Numbered from the stretch's first letter, positions 18,180 to 32,487 are shown. The stretch is 53,294 nucleotides of DNA from Cryobacterium algoricola (GCF_004402485.1 NZ_SOFG01000026.1:1-53294), one strand, 5' to 3'. The notes: generated by a model not told the origin, from the letters alone. Numbers and translations are program-made.

Positions 18180-18302
18180 CTGCGGAAACCGGCGCGGGCG
18201 TGGGTGCAGGCGGGCGCGGTCTGCGGAAACCGGCGCGGGCGTGGGTGCAGGCGGGCGCGGTCTGCGGAAACCGGCGCGGGCGTGGGTGCAGGCGGGCGCG
18301 GT
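18180..18302. repeat. three perfect 41-bp tandem repeats
   Basis: Units at 18180-18220, 18221-18261 and 18262-18302 are identical, preceded by a partial unit at about 18167-18179. The period is not a multiple of three and the array lies between the TPR gene (stop at 18310) and the sugar dehydrogenase, so it is non-coding. No spacers, so not a CRISPR. The rest of the 17961-18309 gap shows nothing I can name. Confidence 0.95.
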
Positions 18303-18309
18303 CTAGCAG

Positions 18310-18855
18310 CTAGCGGGCCTGGCCCCGTTCGGCGATGAAGGATTCGACGACTGCGACGGCGAGCAGTGACCCTTCGAGGTGCTCGACGGATGCCCCGGCC
18401 TTCTCCCGCAGGAACACGGCGGCGGTGAGGTCCGCGAGAGCGCCCTCGAGGTCGCCCTGCTCGAACAGAACCTTGCCGCGGTTCTCCCGTGCGAACGCGG
18501 CAACCGCGCTCCACTCGTGCGTCTCCGCCTCGAGAACGCAGTGGGTGAGTTCGCTCGCGGCCTCGTCGAGCTTGCCCTGGAACTGCATGACCTGGGCACG
18601 GCGGATGCGGCTGGCCGCGAGCTCCTCCCGGGAACCGGTGAACCGGGCCTGGCGCAGGGCGGCGTTGGCCATGTCGAAGGCCTCGTCGAGACGTCCGATC
18701 AGGCGCAGCAAGGCGATCTTCTCGTTGAGCGCGGACAGGCTGCGCAACTCGCCGAGTTCGTCGAGACGCTGCCCGGCGGCGAGCAGGTCGACTTTTTCAC
18801 GGAGAGTGACGGCGTCGTAACCAATGATGATGGGCAGGGTGTAGTCCTGAGGCAA
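18310..18855 (-). CDS. tetratricopeptide-repeat protein
   Basis: 181-residue all-helical cytoplasmic protein with TPR-type helix pairs: ALLRLIGRLDEAFDMANAAL, IRRAQVMQFQGKLDEAASEL and NRGKVLFEQGDLEGALADL are spaced by about 40 residues and carry the Gly/Ala/Leu pattern of TPRs. It probably scaffolds a protein partner. The frame opens with TTG at 18855 and no ribosome-binding site; TATCCT about 40 bp upstream (18896-18901) could be a -10 box. The exact start is uncertain. Confidence 0.75.
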   Translation of the reverse strand: MPQDYTLPIIIGYDAVTLREKVDLLAAGQRLDELGELRSLSALNEKIALLRLIGRLDEAFDMANAALRQARFTGSREELAASRIRRAQVMQFQGKLDEAASELTHCVLEAETHEWSAVAAFARENRGKVLFEQGDLEGALADLTAAVFLREKAGASVEHLEGSLLAVAVVESFIAERGQAR

Positions 18856-19104
18856 GGGCGGCCGGGTGTGCCGCGGACGATCGGGTTCCCTAACAGGATA
18901 ACCCGCGAACCGCCCTCGTTCAGGGGTGCCGCGCGCCGAGTCTCAGTTCGAGAGCGGATGCCCGCTCCGCCCGCGAACGCGACGGGTCCCGTTCCCGCCC
19001 GGAGTCGCCGGTGCACCGGCGGTTCTCAGCACAAACGGGACGCCTCAGCGTGCTTCGGGATCCCGGCCTCAGCCGGGCAGCGGACTGGTCCCGTCGTGCG
19101 CGGT
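18856..19104. other. gap with a 16-bp perfect palindrome
   Basis: No gene seen. CGCCGGTGCACCGGCG at 19006-19021 is a perfect palindrome, about 85 bp beyond the stop of the methyltransferase-like gene and upstream of the TPR gene; it could be an operator or part of a terminator. Confidence 0.5.
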
Positions 19105-19974
19105 TCAGTGGTCGAGCTGGAACACCGTGCGGCCGGGCAGCGGGGACGGCGTCGCCGTCGCATCCGTCGTCACGAGCGCGGTCGCCATGAACTGGCGAAG
19201 CTCCGCGCCCTCGACGACCTTCGCCGGGTGCGGGCCGCCGGCGAGCAGCCGCGGCACCCAGGTCAGGTCGACCCGGGTGAGCGTGGCCACGAGCACGATG
19301 TTGCCGAACCGGCGCCCCTTGAGCACCTGGGTCTCGGCGAGGCCGATCACGTGCGGGAACACCGCGGACAGCGTCGCGGCCTGGGCGCGGGCGAATGCGA
19401 GCCCCGGCCCGTCGGCCACGTTCACGACGAGCACCCCGCGCGGGCTCAGCAGCGGCCGGGCGAGCTCGTAGAACTCGCGGCTCGTCACGTGCTTCGGGGT
19501 GCGCGCGCCGGAGAAGATGTCGACGACGACGAGGTCGGTCGTGCCGTGCAGCCCCGCGGGCAGCTTGGCGAGCACCTCGCGGGCGTCGCCGTGCCGCACG
19601 CGCAGGTTGGCGCGCTTGTCCCAGGGCAGTTCGGCCCGCACGAAGTCGATGAGGTCGCTCTCGATCTCGACGACCTGCTGCCGCGAGCCGGGCCGCGTCG
19701 CCTCGACGTAGCGGGGGAGCGTGAGCGCGCCCGCGCCGAGGTGCACGGCCGTGATCGCTTCGCCGACGTCACCGAGCAGGTCGATGACGTGCCCGATCCG
19801 CTGGATGTACTCGAAGAACAGTTCGTCGGGGTGGTCGATGTTCACGTGCGACTGCGGGGTGCCGTCGACCACGAGCTCGAAACTCCCCGGCACGAACCGG
19901 TCCGGCTGGATCTCCGCCACCATCCCGCTCAGCTTCAACGTGACCGACGGATGCTGCACTTCAGACCTGCTCAT
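19105..19974 (-). CDS. spermidine synthase-like Rossmann-fold protein
   Basis: 289 residues from the ATG at 19974, with GGGGGAG 9 nt upstream; a TTG at 19992 would add six residues. The fold is that of polyamine aminopropyltransferases/SAM methyltransferases: an AVHLGAGALTLPRY nucleotide loop, VVEIESDLIDF acidic strand, RVRHGDAREVL, and VVVDIFSGARTPKHV at the active site. Many actinobacterial members of this fused-domain-free type have no proven polyamine activity, so only the fold is assigned. Divergent from rpoB. Confidence 0.8.
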   Translation of the reverse strand: MSRSEVQHPSVTLKLSGMVAEIQPDRFVPGSFELVVDGTPQSHVNIDHPDELFFEYIQRIGHVIDLLGDVGEAITAVHLGAGALTLPRYVEATRPGSRQQVVEIESDLIDFVRAELPWDKRANLRVRHGDAREVLAKLPAGLHGTTDLVVVDIFSGARTPKHVTSREFYELARPLLSPRGVLVVNVADGPGLAFARAQAATLSAVFPHVIGLAETQVLKGRRFGNIVLVATLTRVDLTWVPRLLAGGPHPAKVVEGAELRQFMATALVTTDATATPSPLPGRTVFQLDH

Positions 19975-20009
19975 CTCCCCAGTCTCCCCCAAGCACCCCC
20001 ACCACCACT

Positions 20010-20072
20010 CCGCGAGAGTACGAATTAGGCCCTTTCAGCGGCGTTGAAAGGGCCATTTCTCCGCTCTCGCGG
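20010..20072. repeat. two-tier palindrome upstream of rpoB
   Basis: Inner perfect 10-bp stem GGCCCTTTCA (20028-20037) / TGAAAGGGCC (20045-20054) with a 7-nt loop, flanked by an outer perfect 9-bp stem CCGCGAGAG (20010-20018) / CTCTCGCGG (20064-20072). It lies between divergent genes, so it is not an ordinary end-of-gene terminator unless it insulates rpoB from readthrough. Confidence 0.8.
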
Positions 20073-20342
20073 GAGGTGGGCGGCGCGGTGGGGCCGGCGG
20101 ATGCGGCGGGTTATACCTGAGAAAATGGTGAAGGTCAAGAATGCGCTAGACAATAGGGCAAACAGAGCCTATAGTTGATCTTTGCGCTCCCAGACAAATC
20201 TATGCCTTCATATTGCGGTCGGCTTTGCGTGCTCAAGCCACCTTGAGGCATACCTCGTATCAGTTCAGAGGGTCTGGGGAGCGTACTCGGAATTCATTAC
20301 TAACAGTGACTAGACCTGACGGGGTCTACGGAGGTTATTTCC
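20073..20342 (+). promoter_or_regulatory. AT-richer rpoB promoter and leader region
   Basis: 270 bp without a gene, clearly richer in A/T than the surroundings between about 20110 and 20215, as expected of strong promoters in this high-GC genome; I cannot choose a single -35/-10 pair. A small stem CTCAAG-CCAC-CTTGAG lies at 20232-20247. GGAGG before the TTG start of rpoB closes the region. Confidence 0.5.
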
Positions 20343-23834
<3,492 letters not shown>

Positions 23835-23881
23835 GGCCGGGCAGAATGACGAATACTCCGAACACTCTTCAAGGAGAGAAA

Positions 23882-27793
<3,912 letters not shown>

Positions 27794-27809
27794 CGTGTAG
27801 TTCTCAACA

Positions 27810-27847
27810 ACGGATGCCCCCCTCACTTCGGTGAGGGGGGCATCCGT
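27810..27847 (+). terminator. rpoC terminator, 17-bp stem with TTCG loop
   Basis: ACGGATGCCCCCCTCAC (27810-27826), TTCG (27827-27830), then the exact reverse complement (27831-27847), followed by CGTTAAAG. Very stable hairpin 16 bp after the rpoC stop. Copies of it are found at 28674-28710, 28888-28924 and, right arm only, at 29979-30004. Confidence 0.9.
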
Positions 27848-27900
27848 CGTTAAAGCGGTCCCGTTCCTGCCGCTGAGGTGTCGCCCCCGCTGCCCGGTTT

Positions 27901-27933
27901 TCCTGAGTTAGCCTCCGCAGGGCCGACTCAGGA
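27901..27933. repeat. inverted-repeat element, variant copy B (hairpin form)
   Basis: TCCTGAGTTAGCC (27901-27913) is identical to the right arm of copies A and C; here the partner arm GGCCGACTCAGGA (27921-27933, 11 of 13 bases matching) follows after only 7 nt and overlaps the stop codon of the lipoprotein gene. It probably acts as a terminator for that gene. Confidence 0.7.
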
Positions 27934-28431
27934 GGCGGGCAGGGCCGGGACTGCGCCGGGCCAGGTGCCCAGGTAGGCGGGGTTGTCGAGATACACGCTG
28001 TCCAGGAGCGGGAAGGCCCGCTCGTCGACTCCGCTGATCAGGTTCGCCTGCGTCTGGAGGTCCAGCCGGGTGCCCTGGTTCCAGACAGTGAGGCTCAGGC
28101 TTGACGGCTTCTGCCCGACCGCCGTCGCCCAGCCGACCCGCAGGACGTAGTCGAGAACTCCCGGGGCCGTGATCGCGGCATCGTCCTCGACGGAAACCTC
28201 CATCCTGGTCTCGATGGTCAGGCCGGAGATCACCGAGCCGATGTCGGCGCCACTGAGGCCGGGGACGGCGTTCAGGAGCGCGGCCGCGGCCCCGCGGCTG
28301 ATGCCTGCTCCGGAGGTCGTCGGGGTGGGCGCCGGAGCGGCCTTGCCGGCGTGCGGAGAGCAGGCGGTGAGCAGGGCTGCCATCGTCACGGCCGCGGCAA
28401 GGGTGACGATCGAGCGGGTTCTGAGTTTCAT
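27928..28431 (-). CDS. small lipoprotein, candidate immunity protein (paralog A)
   Basis: 167 residues from the ATG at 28431 (GAGGA upstream). Lipoprotein signal: MKLRTRS, hydrophobic core, LLTAC lipobox with Cys near residue 24. The mature part contains LLNAVPGLSGADIGSVISGL, DDAAITAPGVLDYVLRVGWAT, LDLQTQANL and a VYLDNPAYLGTWPG end, all nearly repeated in the lipoprotein at 31968-32477 and more loosely in that at 29396-29968. Its leader still carries the CAGCAACTCGATGAG end that, in the intact locus, is the 3' end of the hydrolase gene. I infer a membrane-bound antagonist of a hydrolase effector; not proven. Confidence 0.8.
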   Translation of the reverse strand: MKLRTRSIVTLAAAVTMAALLTACSPHAGKAAPAPTPTTSGAGISRGAAAALLNAVPGLSGADIGSVISGLTIETRMEVSVEDDAAITAPGVLDYVLRVGWATAVGQKPSSLSLTVWNQGTRLDLQTQANLISGVDERAFPLLDSVYLDNPAYLGTWPGAVPALPAS

Positions 28432-28627
28432 GTCCGGATCCTCATCGAGTTGCTGGGTAATCTCGGGCGGCCGCGCGTGACGTTCCTCGCGAGGAGCAGA
28501 TCGTCGGTCACCCGCACGAATCGCGATGCGCGAGATTCTGTCGCCGGTGCACTCGGTGTCATGCATTCCCCCGAGGCCCCGTCAAAGCCTAACGAGATTG
28601 GCGGCGGCGGATCAGCGTTTTTCGGTG
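28432..28627. other. lipoprotein leader with hydrolase-tail remnant; no intact gene
   Basis: On the minus strand just before the lipoprotein gene one can read the tail Asp-Tyr-Pro-Ala-Thr-Arg-stop (about 28449-28469), matching the Asp-Tyr-Ala-Ala-Thr-Arg-stop end of the hydrolase at 32488. Upstream of that the similarity fades. Nothing else is recognisable. Confidence 0.5.
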
Positions 28628-28712
28628 GACGACTTCACGCTCGGTACCTGCATGTGGCGTGTAGCCCTCTCAGACCGGATGCCCCTCTCGCCTCCGCGAG
28701 GGGCATCCGTCG
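28628..28712 (+). repeat. degenerate copy of the rpoC 3' end and terminator (copy 2)
   Basis: GACTTCACGCTCGGTACCTG, then GCGTGTAG and a CGGATGCCCCTC hairpin (28674-28710), align with the rpoC end (27767-27850) with scattered substitutions; the stop codon TAG is changed to TGG. No open frame of its own. Confidence 0.8.
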
Positions 28713-28783
28713 TCACGAGACCCGGTCCACGGCGATGTTCGTCAGATTGTTCCTGCGATCGGGGAAATTGCTGACACACTTGG

Positions 28784-28869
28784 GTGGACGAGGTCCGGGC
28801 GAAGCTCGGGGCCTGGCCGGGTACCGTGCCGAGCGCGCCCGACGGCCTCACGCCAGGTACCTACAAGTA
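28784..28869 (+). pseudogene. lipoprotein 3' fragment fused to an rpoC tail
   Basis: GTGGACGAGGTCCGGGCGAA and the following bases read Val-Asp-Glu-Val-Arg-Ala-Lys-Leu-Gly-Ala-Trp-Pro-Gly, matching the end of the lipoprotein at 29396-29968 (29867-29920). At about 28841 the sequence switches without a frame break into the rpoC end, Leu-Thr-Pro-Gly-Thr-Tyr-Lys-stop. A recombination joint, not a gene. Confidence 0.75.
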
Positions 28870-28928
28870 GCGTGTAGTTCTCACACAACGGATGCCCCTT
28901 TCGCTTCGGCGAGGGGGCGTCCGTCTTT
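28841..28928 (+). repeat. copy of the rpoC 3' end and terminator (copy 3)
   Basis: From GACGGCCTCACGCCAGGTAC through the TAG, GCGTGTAGTTCTCA and an ACGGATGCCCCTTTCGC-TTCG-GCGAGGGGGCGTCCGT hairpin (28888-28924), this is the closest copy of rpoC 27767-27850. The hairpin probably still terminates transcription. Confidence 0.85.
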
Positions 28929-28972
28929 AATGCCCCGCCGAGTGTCGCCGGCCCGCACCCGGCCGGGCTGCG

Positions 28973-29097
28973 GGTAAAACAGTTGTCCATCTGGGATTTT
29001 TCGTTACTTCTTTTGTGAGGACGCTATAGCGCGCTTCCTCACCGACTGCTACCGTGAGCGACACTGCACAGCGCAGTCGAATGCTTGGGGGCGAGTC
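28973..29097 (+). promoter_or_regulatory. duplicated, degenerate WXG100 promoter region
   Basis: Matches the region upstream of the intact WXG100 gene (30726-30854): AAAACAGTT.TCCATCTGGG, a TTTTT run, TGCTACCGTG, CACTGCACAG and CTTGGGGG. The 15-bp palindrome of the intact copy is broken here. Confidence 0.75.
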
Positions 29098-29310
29098 ATG
29101 ATGGGCAAAACCAACTTTTGGGACCAGGAACTCAATTCGTCTGCCGATCGTCTGGCCGCCTGCAGTGGCGACGTCACACCAAGCGCGCCGAGGTGCAGAG
29201 CCTGATCTACGGCGTCGCCAGTTCCGGCTTCCTGACCGACAAGTCGTCCGGCTCGTTCAATGCCTACTACGAGCAGTTCACCAACGGCGCCCCTGCCGAA
29301 ACAGAACGAC
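29098..29310 (+). pseudogene. WXG100 pseudogene (one-base deletion)
   Basis: Decayed copy of the WXG100 gene at 30855. The first 26 codons keep QELNSSADRLA in frame; one A is missing near 29175, after which the reading stops at a TGA. The rest, EVQSLIYGVASSGFLTDKSS and FNAYYEQFTNGA, is intact in the next frame. After ACCAACGGCGCCC the similarity ends. Confidence 0.85.
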
Positions 29311-29392
29311 GTCCTCGGTGAGGACCCGGGGACCGGGGCCTTTATGAACGGCGCGGAAGACGTCCACGACTACTACGCAACGAGAAGATGAC
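29311..29392 (+). pseudogene. remnant of a hydrolase 3' end
   Basis: Ahead of the lipoprotein gene one reads Asn-Gly-Ala-Glu-Asp-Val-His-Asp-Tyr-Tyr-Ala-Thr-Arg-Arg-stop (about 29347-29391), the counterpart of the hydrolase tail Val-His-Asp-Tyr-Ala-Ala-Thr-Arg-stop. Only about 45 bp are convincing. Confidence 0.55.
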
Positions 29393-29395
29393 ACG

Positions 29396-29968
29396 ATGAC
29401 CGTCCTGACCAGGAACCGACCCCGTGGCGGCCGGTTCCATCGAGCGCGAACGACCGCGGTTCTCGCCGGCCTTCTGGGAGCGGCAGCGTTGACCCTGACG
29501 GGGTGCGGGATCTTCCCCGCCGGCGGTCAGAAGGAAGCGAGCGCATCGGCGATGCTGCAGGAGATTCCCGGCGTCGACACGGTCTATCTCGGGACGAACA
29601 GTTCATACAGCGGCGTGATCAAGCAATCCTTTTTGAACACGCACGTCACGCTCGAGCCGGGCGCGGTCGTCACGAACCTCCCAGCGCTGTTGGAATACGT
29701 CCTCGCCGTCACCTGGTCGGCGAACCAGTTGGAACCGAACCAGTCCGTCAGCGTCGGCATCAGCAGCGACGGTGCGACAGTGCCCGGCCTACTGGCCGCC
29801 GCGGATTCGCTCGGCTGGACATCGGCGAGGACGCTCCCCATGACGAACTCGGACCTGTTCCTTTCCCTGGACGAGGTTCGGGCGAAGCTCGGGTCGTGGC
29901 CCGGAAAAGTGCCGAGCACTCCCTTCGGCCTGATCGAGGTCGCCGTCGCACCGACCCCGGCCGGCTGA
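29396..29968 (+). CDS. small lipoprotein, candidate immunity protein (paralog B)
   Basis: 190 residues with a long basic N terminus, a hydrophobic core at about 21-36 and a LTLTGC lipobox. The mature domain is a diverged member of the family at 27928 and 31968: IPGVDTVYL, LLEYVLAVTWSAN followed by a strand and DG spacing, and the SLDEVRAKLGSWPGKVPSTP end. It follows a hydrolase-tail remnant at the same spacing as in the intact hydrolase-lipoprotein pair, supporting the idea that it once belonged to such a pair. The ribosome-binding site is weak (GAGAAG). Confidence 0.75.
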   Translation: MTVLTRNRPRGGRFHRARTTAVLAGLLGAAALTLTGCGIFPAGGQKEASASAMLQEIPGVDTVYLGTNSSYSGVIKQSFLNTHVTLEPGAVVTNLPALLEYVLAVTWSANQLEPNQSVSVGISSDGATVPGLLAAADSLGWTSARTLPMTNSDLFLSLDEVRAKLGSWPGKVPSTPFGLIEVAVAPTPAG

Positions 29969-29978
29969 GGCAGGAAAG

Positions 29979-30004
29979 TCGGTGAGGGGGGCATCCGTCG
30001 TTAA
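29979..30004 (+). repeat. right arm of the rpoC terminator (copy 4)
   Basis: 26 bases identical to rpoC terminator positions 27828-27853, from the TCGG of the loop through GCATCCGTCGTTAA, directly after the lipoprotein stop. The left arm is missing, so no hairpin forms. Confidence 0.85.
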
Positions 30005-30113
30005 CCCGCCGCCGACCGGCAATTCCGCTAGGGTACGAGAACGTGTGGTGGCTGGGACGGCGCCGCGCGCGGCACCTGCATGACCGGGTGTCGACCACTT
30101 GGGGGAGCGACAC

Positions 30114-30620
30114 ATGGGGTATCTGCGGACGGGCGAGTCATCGAAGCTGGGGCGTGACGTCCGAGCCCTGTCGGCCATGGCCGTTGCGGTTTCGCTGTTG
30201 TCGGGCTGCAGTCTTCTGCCCCATTCCACCGGAGGTACTGTGCAGAGCGATAGTGGCTCTGCGGAGTCCATGGCGGCCATCGTCACGGCCGTCGAAACGA
30301 GTTCGCCGGGCATCACGGCGGCTTACGCGACCATCGACCGATCGGGCACATCGCGATACCTGCGTCTCATCGTCTCGGTCAGTGGAGAACAGGTCACGGC
30401 CGAGGTCGGGAAGGCTGCGTTGACGGCCGTGTACCCGCTGTTTCCCGCCGACCTTGACCGCATCAAACTGACCTTCTCGACGGAAGGCTCTGATGCCGCG
30501 CTCGTCATTGAGACAGCAATGCGCGACCTGGGATTTCCCGCCGAGGACGTGATCAGTGATGGTCGCGTGGCTCTCGTCGAGCGACCGTGGCTCGAGGGAT
30601 TTGCTGGTTCCGGCCGATGA
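30114..30620 (+). CDS. small lipoprotein (C) in the WXG100 region
   Basis: 168 residues from the ATG at 30114, preceded by CTTGGGGGAG, the same leader as the WXG100 gene; a TTG at 30099 would extend it. Lipobox LLSGC near residue 31. The mature part has an early VTAVETSSPGITAAYATID strand-helix, a central basic strand pair and a C-terminal VIETAMRDLGFPAEDV helix. It is at most distantly like paralogs A, B and D. A TAGGGT about 80 bp upstream could be a -10 box. Function unknown; location suggests a secretion-locus accessory or immunity role. Confidence 0.75.
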   Translation: MGYLRTGESSKLGRDVRALSAMAVAVSLLSGCSLLPHSTGGTVQSDSGSAESMAAIVTAVETSSPGITAAYATIDRSGTSRYLRLIVSVSGEQVTAEVGKAALTAVYPLFPADLDRIKLTFSTEGSDAALVIETAMRDLGFPAEDVISDGRVALVERPWLEGFAGSGR

Positions 30621-30727
30621 CAGTGACTGGGGATCAGGAGAAACGGCGCCACCGTTCCCGGGCTGCTCGCCACCCCGACGCCTTCAGGTTGACATCGCGT
30701 CGGGGCCGCGCCGGGGTCCTGAAACGG

Positions 30728-30742
30728 GGAAAACAGTTTTCC
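30728..30742. promoter_or_regulatory. 15-bp palindrome, candidate operator of the WXG100 unit
   Basis: GGAAAACAGTTTTCC, a perfect dyad with one central base, about 110 bp before the WXG100 start. AT-rich and conspicuous in this sequence; the flanking CATCTGGGATTTTTC is conserved in the duplicated promoter at 28973, where the dyad itself has two changes. Confidence 0.5.
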
Positions 30743-30854
30743 ATCTGGGATTTTTCACCGCCCTTTTTGTGAAGACGCCATGGCGCCTCGGCGCGCCTGC
30801 TGCTACCGTGGAGAAGACTGCACAGTGCAGTCCAACACTTGGGGGAGAGTCATC

Positions 30855-31151
30855 ATGGCCAACATCAACGTTTCGTACCAGGAACTCAATTCGTCTGCAG
30901 ACCGCCTGGTCGCCGGCCGTGACGACATCAACACCAAGCTCGCCGAATTGCAGAGCCTGATCGGCGGCCTCGTCAGCAGCGGCTTCGTCACCGACAAGTC
31001 CTCCGGTGCGTTCAACGCCTCCTACGAGCAGTTCACCAACGGCGCCCGCGCCACTATCAACGGTCTCGACGGCCTCTCCAACTACCTGCGCACCACGGCC
31101 ACCACCCTGTCCGAGGTCGACGCTCAGCTCGCCGCGCGCCTGTCCCGCTAA
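30855..31151 (+). CDS. WXG100-family (ESAT-6-like) secreted protein
   Basis: 98 residues, start ATG 30855 behind GGGGGAGAG. Two helices with a central turn: LNSSADRLVAGRDDINTKL, then VSSGFVTDKSSGAF in the place of the Trp-x-Gly loop (Ser-Gly-Phe rather than Trp-x-Gly), then NASYEQFTNGARATINGLDG and a long amphipathic helix. Proteins of this family are small helical substrates and partners of type VII secretion. Next gene after 56 bp is a second helical protein, giving the usual two-gene arrangement. A pseudogene copy lies at 29098. Confidence 0.9.
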   Translation: MANINVSYQELNSSADRLVAGRDDINTKLAELQSLIGGLVSSGFVTDKSSGAFNASYEQFTNGARATINGLDGLSNYLRTTATTLSEVDAQLAARLSR

Positions 31152-31207
31152 CCCTTCACCGCCGGACGGCCGCCCGCTGCGGCGGCTGTCCCAGTCTGGA
31201 GGCACGA

Positions 31208-31765
31208 ATGTACGGAGACATGTCCGTAGTCAGGTCCGACTCTGCGCGCCTGCGCGCCCAGGGTGACGACGTACGCGCCCGAGCCCTCGCGATCAAGGCG
31301 CGGGCCGAGGCGATGAACTGGAACTCGGTCGCGGCGACCGCGTTCCGGGCCGAAATCGACCTCACCGCGGACGCCCTCGGCCGTTCCGCTGCAGCGCTCG
31401 ACACGGCAGCGGATGCCCTGGCGAACCACGCGCGGGCCGTCGACGAGGTGAAGGCGCTGATCCACCAGGCGCAGCAGTGGGCGGGCGAGAAGCTCGACGA
31501 GGCGCGTTCGATCGCCGGCAACGTCGTCAGGGTCGTGCACGACGTCGCGGAGAACGCCGTCACCGGATTCATGACCGTGCTGGCGTCCATCCCCGACCAG
31601 GTCAGCAAGGTATCCGTCTCCGTGTTCCGGGTGTTCGGCGTGGATGTCGCGCCGGAGACGGTTGCCCGGGCGCGCGACATCGTCCGGGCGGTTCCGAACC
31701 GGCCGGATGACGGTTCCCAGGACTGGCTCGACGTGCAGCGCGTCCTGGGCGGCCGCGGCCGCTAG
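31208..31765 (+). CDS. WXG100-like helical partner protein
   Basis: 185 residues with GGAGG 6 nt before the ATG. The N-terminal 100 residues form a predicted helical hairpin with MNWNSVAATAFRAEI at the turn, the Trp-x-Ser/Gly-type position of ESX proteins; a further helical region with AGNVVRVVHDVAENAVTGFM follows, then a C-terminal SKVSVSVFRVFGV strand-like part. No signal peptide. Likely the partner or a co-secreted substrate of the WXG100 protein upstream. Confidence 0.75.
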   Translation: MYGDMSVVRSDSARLRAQGDDVRARALAIKARAEAMNWNSVAATAFRAEIDLTADALGRSAAALDTAADALANHARAVDEVKALIHQAQQWAGEKLDEARSIAGNVVRVVHDVAENAVTGFMTVLASIPDQVSKVSVSVFRVFGVDVAPETVARARDIVRAVPNRPDDGSQDWLDVQRVLGGRGR

Positions 31766-31834
31766 CATCCACCACCGGCCCCTGCCCGCCCACGTGCGCG
31801 CGCGTTGTCGGCGCGCCAGGAGCTCGTGGCTTGG

Positions 31835-31927
31835 GGCTAACTCAGGAGAATTGCCGGGCTGCGGTAGATCGGCCGGACTGTTCCGGGGGCCCGTAGTGGT
31901 CGGCCGCGCGTTCTTCCTGAGTTAGCC
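31835..31927. repeat. inverted-repeat element, copy C (67-bp spacer)
   Basis: GGCTAACTCAGGA at 31835-31847 and its exact reverse complement at 31915-31927, separated by 67 bp as in copy A; the spacer sequences of A and C do not align. It fills the gap between the plus-strand WXG100 unit and the minus-strand lipoprotein. Confidence 0.85.
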
Positions 31928-31967
31928 ACCGTGGGGTGCGGCGCGGTGGGGTGGGAGCCGGCGGGAC

Positions 31968-32477
31968 TCAGCCGGCCGGCGGGGTGGGGACGACGCCCGG
32001 CCAGGAGCCCAGGTAGGCGGGGGCACTGAGATAGACGCTGTTCACGCCGGTCTGTGCCGGGTACTCGACCCCGGCGAGCAGGTTCGCCTGCGGCTGCAGG
32101 TCCAGGGTCTTGCCGTGGTTGCGCACGGTCAGGGTCAGCTCGGCGGGCTGGCTGTCGAATGAGGTCGCCCAGCCGACCCTGAGGACGTAGTCGAGCACGC
32201 CGGGGGCCGTGATCGCGGCGTCGTCGTCGACGTAGACCTCGATGATCGCCTGCGTGGACAGGCCGGAGATGACTTCACCGACGGTGGCGTCGCTCAGCCC
32301 GGGCACCGCATTCAGGAGTGCCCCGGCGTCGGTGCGGCTGAGTCCCGCCGCGGCACCGGATGGAGTCGGTCGGGCGGATGCCGGCGTGCCCGTCTTCAGG
32401 GTCGAGCAGCCGCTGAGCAATAGTGCCGCAGCCACGACCGCGGCCATTGCGCCGATCGAGCGCTTTCGGAGATTCAT
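31968..32477 (-). CDS. small lipoprotein, candidate immunity protein (paralog D)
   Basis: 169 residues from the ATG at 32477 (GAGGA upstream). MNLRKRS, hydrophobic core and LLLSGC lipobox. The mature domain is closely related to the lipoprotein at 27928: LLNAVPGLSDATVGEVISGL, DDDAAITAPGVLDYVLRVGW, LDLQPQANL and the PAYLGSWPG end. It starts 10 bp after the stop of the hydrolase gene and is surely in its operon. Membrane-tethered lipoproteins next to a secreted lipase are the layout of known type VII lipase effector-immunity pairs, which is why I suggest immunity. Confidence 0.85.
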   Translation of the reverse strand: MNLRKRSIGAMAAVVAAALLLSGCSTLKTGTPASARPTPSGAAAGLSRTDAGALLNAVPGLSDATVGEVISGLSTQAIIEVYVDDDAAITAPGVLDYVLRVGWATSFDSQPAELTLTVRNHGKTLDLQPQANLLAGVEYPAQTGVNSVYLSAPAYLGSWPGVVPTPPAG

Positions 32478-32487
32478 TTCTGGGTCC

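Noticed and set aside
18180..18302. Repeat array as a CRISPR
   Set aside because: Units are head-to-tail with no unique spacers, and no cas genes are present.
29085..29321. 78-codon ORF as a functional WXG100-like protein
   Set aside because: Only its second half is WXG100-like; the first half is frameshifted relative to the intact gene, so it is a pseudogene.
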